Made by a program: the position numbers and the translations under genes
Assembly (NCBI GenBank): GCA_964593555.1
Contig: CAZQIC010000155.1
Span: forward strand, 1 to 10,106
Length of the DNA stretch: 10,106 bases
Reading direction: 5' to 3'
Origin: CAZQIC01 sp964593555
GTDB lineage: Bacteria; Bacteroidota; Bacteroidia; JAFLBG01
In this document: positions 1 through 5,165 of the stretch, piece after piece
Layout of the letters: every line of letters begins with the position of its first letter
How positions within the stretch are numbered: the first letter of the stretch is position 1
Notes under the pieces: generated by a model
Told to the model about the DNA's origin: nothing
Database searches by the model: none
Seen by the model: only the letters and a program-made list of their open reading frames with translations

Positions 1-132
1 AAAACGTTGAAATGGTTTGGTGTTATGCGTCCAATAGATCTGGAATCGTATTAAACATACTTTCTAAATAATAGCGGGGAGACTTATAATTATAGATTTA
101 TCAAGAACTAGTTAAAAGATTAAGTTTTTAAT

Positions 133-164
133 GAGCGGGGAGTCTAATAATGGGCTTCCCGCTC
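133..164 (+). terminator. possible terminator hairpin at left edge
   Basis: The arms 133-142 and 155-164 pair over 10 positions (one G-U) around a 12-nt loop. They are followed by a weak T tract (CATTTT, 167-172). It could end a transcript entering from the left of the window. The T tract is short and interrupted, so it may instead be part of a structured RNA. Confidence 0.3.
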
Positions 165-406
165 GTCATTTTAACCCGCCAGTTATTTTTTTGAATGACC
201 GTTCATTAAAAAAACCATACCGCTCCTCAATTAGTACTTGTTATCGGTTTATTCCAGCAGTATACTTGTAGTAAGTTTAACTATCAAAATAGATGTTTAA
301 CCTAGGCGTTAAGCCTTAAATATTAGATCGGCCGGGAAGTTTTCATGGGGATGTTGCTTACCGGCCGACTATATTTTCAAAGTTCTTAGAATACTGCTTA
401 TATATA

Positions 407-435
407 TACATAGTTAAATGGGGATTAACTATGTA
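407..435. repeat. perfect 11-bp inverted repeat (hairpin)
   Basis: TACATAGTTAA (407-417) and its exact reverse complement (425-435) flank a 7-nt loop, ATGGGGA. The hairpin lies 2 nt upstream of the terminator stem at 438. It may be an operator for a dimeric regulator, or a hairpin stacked on the terminator in one RNA. Confidence 0.5.
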
Positions 436-437
436 AC

Positions 438-473
438 ACCAGGTTGGTCGGTTAAAAGACAACCTGGTTTTTT
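438..473 (+). terminator. intrinsic terminator
   Basis: A 9-bp GC-containing stem, ACCAGGTTG (438-446) with CAACCTGGT (460-468), encloses a 13-nt loop. The run of six T residues at 468-473 begins at the last base of the stem. This is a standard rho-independent terminator for a plus-strand transcript. No plus-strand protein gene lies between the left edge and this site, so it ends either a long 3' tail of an upstream gene or a small non-coding RNA. Confidence 0.7.
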
Positions 474-798
474 ATTTAATAATTTTTTGATCCGTCATCT
501 CCTTCCAATAGCAATATACCCTTTCGCAAGTTTAGTGATCAAATAAATTCTCTTCACTTTTAATTTATGTGCAATTCATAAAATAAATATTAAAAGTATT
601 TTTTAGGTAAAATGAAACCGTAGAATGATGATAATTGGACTAAGATAAGCTGCGATTTTAGTAAAAATTAGAGATATTATACTTGAGATGTACCGAATGG
701 ATGTAAAACAATTTGATTTATTTGTTTTGTCATAGAAATTCCCCAAGGATATATTTATAAAATATACAATAATAAAATTTAACTAATATAATCACACT

Positions 799-1626
799 AT
801 GAAAAAATCACTTTTAATATTTTCGGCAATCATGATAGTGTTTGCAGGATGTAAAAAAGAAAAAGACGAAATAGCTCCTGACCCTATTGTACCTGCTGCC
901 CCTCAAGGCATAACAGTTGCGCAAACGAACACCGCTATTTATAATAAGTTAACTGCTACCTGGTGCCCTCCATGTGGCTCCTGGGGTTGGGAATTGAGTA
1001 ATGATATTACAGCGGATATTGGTACAGATGGTATTACTATGGCTACGTATGGTTCTTCATCTTCTAGTTATGGCAATACAGATTTTTATAATCAAACTGC
1101 TGCAGATTTCAAAGCAGGATTTGCACCAACTGCCGGATGGCCTGCTTTTTGTGTTAATGGAGTAAATATTACGCAATATGTAGGTTCAGGTATAGATACT
1201 GGTACTACTCATACAAATGCTATTAATGCTATTAATGATCATAAGAATGCTCCGGTTGTAGCTAACTCGGGGTATACAACATCTATATCAGGCAATACTC
1301 TTACTATTGAAACAAGAACTAAATTTTTTGCGGATCTTCTGGGCGAATACTATATAGGTGCTTATGTAATTGAAGACGGTGTTTTACACATACAAGCAAA
1401 CCAATCAGGAAGCGTTGCTCACCACCATGTACTAAGAGGGACTGCTGATGATTCAACCTGGGGAGAACTTATTACTTCTGCTTCTACTACAGGGTCAACT
1501 TTTGACCATACATTTACCATAACGTTGGGTTCTTCATGGGTACAAAGCAATATAGAAGTTGCTACGGTTATCTGGAAAAAGAATGGCAGCACTTACGAAT
1601 TCGTAAATGCGCACATGAATCACTAG
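799..1626 (+). CDS. Omp28-related thioredoxin-like outer membrane lipoprotein
   Basis: A 275-residue secreted lipoprotein. The N-terminus has a Lys-Lys pair, a hydrophobic core (4-15) and a lipobox FAGC with the lipidated cysteine at 18. The charged KKEKDE tract just after it resembles the lipoprotein export signal that sends Bacteroidota lipoproteins to the cell surface. A thioredoxin-like domain follows, with a WCPPC redox motif (Cys56, Cys59) and a cis-proline-like GWPAF segment near 113-117. The C-terminal half, with an EDG then HHHVLRG pattern, matches the Omp28 family known from Porphyromonas gingivalis Omp28 and its relatives. The substrate is unknown; a role in disulfide handling or adhesion would be a guess. 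The ATG at 799 directly precedes the signal peptide. The gene is monocistronic and ends at the bidirectional terminator at 1644-1676. Confidence 0.82.
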   Translation: MKKSLLIFSAIMIVFAGCKKEKDEIAPDPIVPAAPQGITVAQTNTAIYNKLTATWCPPCGSWGWELSNDITADIGTDGITMATYGSSSSSYGNTDFYNQTAADFKAGFAPTAGWPAFCVNGVNITQYVGSGIDTGTTHTNAINAINDHKNAPVVANSGYTTSISGNTLTIETRTKFFADLLGEYYIGAYVIEDGVLHIQANQSGSVAHHHVLRGTADDSTWGELITSASTTGSTFDHTFTITLGSSWVQSNIEVATVIWKKNGSTYEFVNAHMNH

Positions 1627-1643
1627 TAGTTTAAAGTTTTAGT

Positions 1644-1676
1644 AAAAAGGGAAGCATTTAATGCTTCCCTTTTTTT
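1644..1676. terminator. bidirectional intrinsic terminator
   Basis: GGGAAGCATT (1649-1658) and AATGCTTCCC (1660-1669) form a near-perfect palindrome around one central T. It is bounded by five A residues on the left (1644-1648) and seven T residues on the right (1670-1676). It can therefore end transcription in both directions: for the lipoprotein gene on plus, and for the hydrolase on minus, whose TAA (1675-1677) overlaps the edge of the structure. Confidence 0.85.
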
Positions 1677-2472
1677 ATGTGAAACATTTTCTCGCAAAGC
1701 TTTTGATCGCTTTCATACATTCTTTTTCAGCTTCCAGGAAGCCCATGTGTCCTGCATTTTCTATCAACAGTAACTTACCTTGTTTGCATAATTTTACCTG
1801 GCTTTTTAATGGTTCAGGAGGAATAACCGCATCTTGCGCACCCGCAAGAAAAAGTACAGGATAATCAGATTTTGTAAGTACTTTTCTTCTATCGGGTCTG
1901 CTCTTCATGCCTTCCAGCGCATTTACTATATTTTGCTTTTTTATTTTCTCAGCATTTTCCCTGAGTACATCAATTTTTTCTCCAAGGGCCGTAATGTTTT
2001 CCGGTGCAAACAATTTTGCAAAAAAGTTTTTTACGAATAAAATCGGATCTCGTTTTACGATTTCAATTACTCTAGTGCGTTCTGTTTTTTTCTCGTCACT
2101 GTCGGCGGTTGCAGTAGAGTGGAACAAACAAAGTCCTGAAATATTTTTCGGATACAATTCGGCAAAGGCCAGTGAAACATAGCCTCCCATGGAGTGCCCA
2201 ACTATAGCGTATCGTCTTAAGTTAAGGTGATCCATTACAGCCTTCACACTACACGCCATCATTTCCATACTATGCACATAGCCTATTCCGGGTGTTTCGC
2301 CAAATCCGGGAAGGTCAATGCAAATTACCCTGTATAGTTTTGAAAGTTGTTTTGAGAATTCTTTCCAGATACTTTTATCTTCTATAAATCCATGCAATAA
2401 AACAATGGCTCTTCCTTTACCTTCATCGGTAAAAAAAATATCGGTTTGCCTAAAGGAAGCGTGTTTGATCAT
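1675..2472 (-). CDS. alpha/beta-fold hydrolase
   Basis: A 265-residue soluble hydrolase of the alpha/beta-fold superfamily. No signal peptide is seen, so it should be cytoplasmic. The oxyanion-hole motif LLHGF lies at 25-29, and the nucleophile elbow GHSMGG places the catalytic serine at 94. The sequence GAQDAVIP gives Asp214 as the likely acid and NAGHMGF gives His242. The cap region between about 120 and 190 is helical and charged. The length and motif spacing are normal for the family, which includes esterases, haloperoxidase-like enzymes and C-C bond hydrolases, so the substrate cannot be named. The ATG (2470-2472 on plus coordinates) directly abuts the stop codon of the aminopeptidase P gene upstream, so the two are surely co-transcribed and probably translationally coupled. 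Confidence 0.88.
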   Translation of the reverse strand: MIKHASFRQTDIFFTDEGKGRAIVLLHGFIEDKSIWKEFSKQLSKLYRVICIDLPGFGETPGIGYVHSMEMMACSVKAVMDHLNLRRYAIVGHSMGGYVSLAFAELYPKNISGLCLFHSTATADSDEKKTERTRVIEIVKRDPILFVKNFFAKLFAPENITALGEKIDVLRENAEKIKKQNIVNALEGMKSRPDRRKVLTKSDYPVLFLAGAQDAVIPPEPLKSQVKLCKQGKLLLIENAGHMGFLEAEKECMKAIKSFARKCFT

Positions 2473-3765
2473 TTATTTTTTATTCATCAATTCCTCGATC
2501 TCTCCTGCTTCAATAGGAATATTTTTCATAAGATCAACCGGTCCGTTTTTAGTAATTAGAATATCGTTCTCTATTCTTACTCCCAACGACTCCTGGGGTA
2601 TGTAAATTCCCGGCTCACAGGTAAATACCATTCCATCTTCAAACTTTCGGTGCTTATCACCCACATCGTGTACATCCAATCCAAGAAAATGTGAAGTGCC
2701 ATGCATAAAATACTTTTTATACAAAGGCTTATTCGGATCCTGCTTACGGACTTCAGAAAGTTTTAATAAACGTAGTTTTATTAATTCCTCTTCCATTAAT
2801 TTTCCAACAGCCTCCTGGTAGTCGGTTAAATTATTTCCAACCTTTAACATTTTTGTAGCAGCCCTCATCACTCTTAGCACTGCATCATAAACATTTTTTT
2901 GGCGCTTAGTATATTTACCACTAACGGGAATTGTGCGCGTTAAATCAGATGCGTAATTTGCATATTCTGCGGCCACATCTAACAACAAAATATCACCAGC
3001 CTTACACTGTTTATTATTGTCTACATAATGCAATACACATGAATCACTACCTGCAGCTATTATTGGTCCATAAGCAAAACCCCTGGAGCGATTGCGTAAA
3101 AATTCATGCGCAAACTCGGCCTCTATTTCGTACTCCCATACTCCAGACTTAACAAAACCTAAAATCCTTCTGAATCCTTTTTCTGTAATGTCGCATGCCT
3201 GTTGCATCAGATCAATTTCTTCTTTTGATTTGATTGCTCTGAGCTTATGCATAACAGGTGCAATGCGCTGGTATTTATGTACAGGATAGGTTTCCATACA
3301 CCATTTGCTGAATCTTGTATCACGTGTTTCAACTTCAATAACCGCCCTGGTGTGTTCGTTGGTATTCAGGTAAACATTTTCACACTCGGCCATTATTCCC
3401 TGGAAAATTTGTTTGAATTGTGATGCCCAGTAAACAGTGCTAATGCCCGAACGTTCTGTTGCTTGTTGCTTATTGAGTTTTGCTCCTTCCCAAACTGCAA
3501 TATGCTCACTTGTCTCTCTAACGAACAGTATCTCTTTATATAGTTTGGTTTTACTATCGGGATATATCAATAAAATAGTTTCTTCCTGGTCAATTCCGCA
3601 GAGCCAAAACAAATCAGAGTTTTGCCTGAAACCCATGGTACCATCAGCATTGGTAGGCATAATATCATTGGAATTAAACACTGCGATCGAATTCGCCTTC
3701 ATTTCTTTAACCAGCTTTTTCCGGTTCTCAATGAAAAGCTTGTTTTTAATTGGTAAATATTTCAT
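2473..3765 (-). CDS. pepP: Xaa-Pro aminopeptidase (aminopeptidase P, M24B)
   Basis: A metallopeptidase that removes an N-terminal residue preceding proline. I place the start at the ATG at 3763-3765 (protein MKYLPIKNKLF..., 430 residues) because Bacteroidota aminopeptidase P typically begins this way. An in-frame ATG at 3802-3804 would add 13 unlikely residues. The N-terminal half (about 8-165) is the creatinase/AMP-N type domain with the characteristic NSNDIMPTNADGT stretch. The C-terminal pita-bread domain carries all five expected metal ligands: Asp263 (LLLDVA), Asp274 (YASDLTRT), His359 (GTSHFLGLDVHD), Glu384 (CEPGIY) and Glu399 (RIENDI). It has no signal peptide and so is cytoplasmic. 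It is the first gene of a two-gene operon with the alpha/beta hydrolase and is transcribed divergently from sdhC. Confidence 0.93.
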   Translation of the reverse strand: MKYLPIKNKLFIENRKKLVKEMKANSIAVFNSNDIMPTNADGTMGFRQNSDLFWLCGIDQEETILLIYPDSKTKLYKEILFVRETSEHIAVWEGAKLNKQQATERSGISTVYWASQFKQIFQGIMAECENVYLNTNEHTRAVIEVETRDTRFSKWCMETYPVHKYQRIAPVMHKLRAIKSKEEIDLMQQACDITEKGFRRILGFVKSGVWEYEIEAEFAHEFLRNRSRGFAYGPIIAAGSDSCVLHYVDNNKQCKAGDILLLDVAAEYANYASDLTRTIPVSGKYTKRQKNVYDAVLRVMRAATKMLKVGNNLTDYQEAVGKLMEEELIKLRLLKLSEVRKQDPNKPLYKKYFMHGTSHFLGLDVHDVGDKHRKFEDGMVFTCEPGIYIPQESLGVRIENDILITKNGPVDLMKNIPIEAGEIEELMNKK

Positions 3766-3823
3766 AGGGCTGCTATATATAAATGTTTTAATTATTGATC
3801 TCAATTATGCAATGTTTTATAAA

Positions 3824-3854
3824 CAAAGGTCTTCATTTATAAGCCATATTCAAA
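3824..3854 (-). promoter_or_regulatory. probable promoter of the aminopeptidase P operon
   Basis: On the minus strand there is a TTTG (-33 element, plus coordinates 3851-3854), a 19-nt spacer, then GACCTTTG (3824-3831). The latter matches the Bacteroidota -7 consensus TAnnTTTG except at its first base. Transcription would start near 3817 and leave a leader of about 50 nt before the ATG at 3765. Confidence 0.45.
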
Positions 3855-3889
3855 GAATCAATCTAAATTAATATAAATACCCTAAAATC

Positions 3890-3921
3890 TTTGGTATAAA
3901 CCGTTTCTGCTTCTACATTTG
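3890..3921 (+). promoter_or_regulatory. Bacteroidota primary-sigma promoter of the sdh operon
   Basis: TTTG (3890-3893), a 20-nt spacer, and TACATTTG (3914-3921) fully match the -33/-7 consensus (TTTG and TAnnTTTG) of the Bacteroidota primary sigma factor. The predicted transcription start is near 3927, giving a leader of about 23 nt before the sdhC ATG at 3950. It is the only good promoter I find ahead of the sdhC-IVP1-sdhA-IVP2-sdhB genes. Confidence 0.7.
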
Positions 3922-3949
3922 TGTTAGCATTGCAAACCCAATTTAGTTT

Positions 3950-4612
3950 ATGGATAAATTTCTGAGATCATCGTTAGGTAAAAAAGTAGTAATGGGTCTT
4001 ACCGGCCTTTTCTTAATAACTTTTTTGCTGGTACACTGCTTTGTGAATGCTCATATTTTTTATATGGATGGCGGAGTTCGTTTTAACGAAGCCGCGGAAT
4101 TCATGGGAACCAATACCTTAATTAGGATAATGGAATATGTTCTTTTTATTGGCATAATCATTCACATTGTTCAGGCGTTAATCCTAACACTTGAGAATAG
4201 GAAGGCGCGCCCAATTAAATATGCGGTTAATAACCCTAGTGCAAACAGTAAATGGTATTCTCGTTCAATGGGTTTATTAGGAACGTTGATTCTATTGTTT
4301 CTTATTATTCACCTAAAACATTTTTGGGTGGTGAGCCGTTTCACTGATCATATTACCAGCGGTGAAGAAACATTGTTTGATGAGATGAAAGAGGTATTCG
4401 AAAATCCTCTTGTGGTTGTTGTTTATATTCTTGGCGTGTTATCATTGGGTTACCATTTGCTCCACGGCTTCCATTCTGCATTTCAAACATTAGGATTGAA
4501 CAACAAAAAATATTCTCCTATTATTAAAAAAGCCGGAATGGCATTTTCCATCATCATTTCTGTAGTATTCGCGGCGATGCCGTTGAGTATGTATTTGGGG
4601 TGGGTGAAATAG
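3950..4612 (+). CDS. sdhC: succinate dehydrogenase cytochrome b subunit (type B, diheme)
   Basis: The 220-residue membrane anchor of complex II. It should bind two hemes b and pass electrons between the SdhB iron-sulfur clusters and menaquinone. Five hydrophobic segments are visible, at about 13-35, 58-82, 107-128, 153-176 and 194-216, as expected for the single-anchor type B enzymes of Bacillus, Wolinella and Bacteroidota. Candidate axial heme histidines lie in the first four helices: His29, His72, His121 and His169 or His172. Their spacing resembles that of Bacillus SdhC. No sdhD is expected for this type and none is present. The TAG stop (4610-4612) is also the first three bases of the heptad-repeat array that bounds the first IVP cassette. 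In most relatives sdhA follows directly. Confidence 0.93.
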   Translation: MDKFLRSSLGKKVVMGLTGLFLITFLLVHCFVNAHIFYMDGGVRFNEAAEFMGTNTLIRIMEYVLFIGIIIHIVQALILTLENRKARPIKYAVNNPSANSKWYSRSMGLLGTLILLFLIIHLKHFWVVSRFTDHITSGEETLFDEMKEVFENPLVVVVYILGVLSLGYHLLHGFHSAFQTLGLNNKKYSPIIKKAGMAFSIIISVVFAAMPLSMYLGWVK

Positions 4613-4675
4613 TTGGAAGTACGAAGTTGGGAGAACGGAGCGTGAAGTTGGAAGATAGGAGCTGGAAGAACAAAG
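4613..4675 (+). repeat. 9-unit degenerate heptad array, consensus NNNGRAG (left, cassette 1)
   Basis: Nine consecutive 7-nt units fill 4613-4675 without a slip. The first three positions of each unit vary freely, while the last four are GRAG in eight units and AAAG in the last. Examples are TTGGAAG (4613-4619 and again 4648-4654) and CTGGAAG (4662-4668). The first 31 bases of the array with its leading TAG match the reverse complement of the right end of the cassette at about 23 positions, including the first 10 in a row. Confidence 0.85.
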
Positions 4676-4687
4676 TAAAATTATAGC

Positions 4688-5083
4688 TTGGAAACAGAGA
4701 TTGTAAATAAAGAGATAAAAACTATAACGGCTAGATTTAAGTTTGAAAAACTTATTATCTGGGAAAAGGCTATGGAGTTTGGAGAACAAATAAATATTAT
4801 GTCGTATAAATTTCCCAAAGAAGAGCTGTATAATCTTTCGTCTCAAATCAGGCGCGCGGGAGATTCAATAGCTCTTAATATTTCTGAAGGCTCAATAGGT
4901 CAATCTGTGCCCGAGTTTAAAAAATTTATAGGATATTCAATTCGTTCCTTGGCGGAGGTCGTTACATGTTTGCATAAAGCGCATAGAAGGGAATATATTT
5001 CAAAGGAAGAGTTTAATAATAAGTATGAATACGCTTTTAATCTAATGAATATGATGGTCGCATTTAAAGAGAAAATAAAATAA
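4688..5083 (+). CDS. four-helix-bundle protein, 23S rRNA IVP/Avd-like family (IVP1)
   Basis: A 131-residue protein of the 23S rRNA intervening-sequence protein family, often mislabelled ribosomal protein S23 and structurally related to the Avd protein of diversity-generating retroelements. Family hallmarks are FEKLIIWEKAM (19-29), FPKEELYNLSSQIRRAGDSI (42-61), NISEG (64-68) and a C-terminal pair of helices (about 75-100 and 105-130) joined by the REYISKEEF turn. Known members form helical-bundle pentamers; their cellular role is unclear and RNA or nucleic-acid binding is suspected. No ATG lies upstream of residue 29, which is inside helix 1, and an in-frame stop is at 4676-4678, so I take the TTG at 4688 as the start. 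No rRNA is nearby, so this is a free-standing family member, not an intervening sequence in rRNA. It is probably read from the sdhC promoter. Confidence 0.85.
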   Translation: METEIVNKEIKTITARFKFEKLIIWEKAMEFGEQINIMSYKFPKEELYNLSSQIRRAGDSIALNISEGSIGQSVPEFKKFIGYSIRSLAEVVTCLHKAHRREYISKEEFNNKYEYAFNLMNMMVAFKEKIK

Positions 5084-5154
5084 GGAAGCAAGAAGCTCGG
5101 AGTCGGAAGCACGAAGTAAAAAACTTCTGACTTCCAACTCCGAGCTTCCAACTA
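5082..5154. repeat. paired heptad arrays forming a 26-bp hairpin (right, cassette 1)
   Basis: Five NNNGRAG heptads in plus orientation (5082-5116) are followed by one A-rich unit (5117-5123). Then come four heptads in the opposite orientation, CTYCNNN (5124-5151), and the terminal CTA. The arms 5092-5117 and 5123-5148 pair at 22 of 26 positions around a 5-nt A loop. The structure begins at the IVP1 stop codon and ends 11 nt before the sdhA ATG. No U run follows, so it does not look like an intrinsic terminator. It could act as an RNA-processing, stabilising or attenuating element, or as a recombination end. Confidence 0.85.
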
Positions 5155-5165
5155 ATATTTCATAT

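Larger units (their letters stand above)
1..798. other. non-coding, hairpin-rich intergenic region
   Basis: I see no convincing gene in this AT-rich stretch. It holds a series of inverted repeats: 133-142 with 155-164 (10 pairs including one G-U), 328-335 with 361-368 (8 perfect pairs, core CGGCCG), 407-417 with 425-435 (11 perfect pairs, 7-nt loop), and 438-446 with 460-468, which is followed by a T run. The 9-mer AGCGGGGAG occurs twice (73-81 and 134-142), the second copy forming one arm of the first hairpin. From about 480 to 798 I see only AT-rich sequence leading to the lipoprotein gene, with no good match to the Bacteroidota TTTG/TAnnTTTG promoter. No tRNA, rRNA, tmRNA or RNase P RNA signature was recognised. 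Confidence 0.6.
4610..5154 (+). mobile_element. candidate IVP cassette 1 (heptad repeats + IVP gene)
   Basis: A compact unit of about 545 bp inserted between sdhC and sdhA. It has inverted ends, TAGTTGGAAG at 4610-4619 and its exact reverse complement at 5145-5154, with a single IVP gene between. The sequence inside the ends is built of NNNGRAG heptads on the left and both orientations of the same heptad on the right. I find no target-site duplication and no transposase. Calling it mobile rests only on its position inside a normally contiguous operon and on the presence of a second, analogous cassette between sdhA and sdhB. It could instead be an old, fixed regulatory insertion. Confidence 0.4.

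Noticed and set aside
1..71. Possible C-terminal end of a plus-strand gene running in from the left
   Set aside because: Two frames are open from the left edge (stops at 52-54 and 69-71), each giving about 20 codons or fewer. Neither short peptide is recognisable, so a partial gene cannot be supported.
1661..2605. Several plus-strand open frames of 67-95 codons opposite the hydrolase
   Set aside because: All are antisense to a gene with an intact catalytic triad and have no domain of their own.
3437..3871. Plus-strand open frame of 144 codons over the aminopeptidase P gene
   Set aside because: It lies mostly antisense to conserved aminopeptidase P sequence, has an implausible composition and no recognisable domain.
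4490..4846. Minus-strand open frame of 118 codons over the end of sdhC and IVP1
   Set aside because: It overlaps two well-supported genes and the repeat array. Its translation has no family resemblance and is a shadow.
5092..5148. Intrinsic terminator between IVP1 and sdhA
   Set aside because: The stem is strong, but the following bases (CAACTAATATTT) have no U run, and termination here would block sdhA and sdhB.
4613..5154. CRISPR-like or simple tandem repeat array
   Set aside because: The units are only 7 nt, adjacent without spacers, and occur in both orientations. No cas gene is present.
4610..5154. Classical insertion sequence
   Set aside because: No transposase and no target-site duplication; the inverted ends are made of degenerate heptads rather than one defined terminal repeat.
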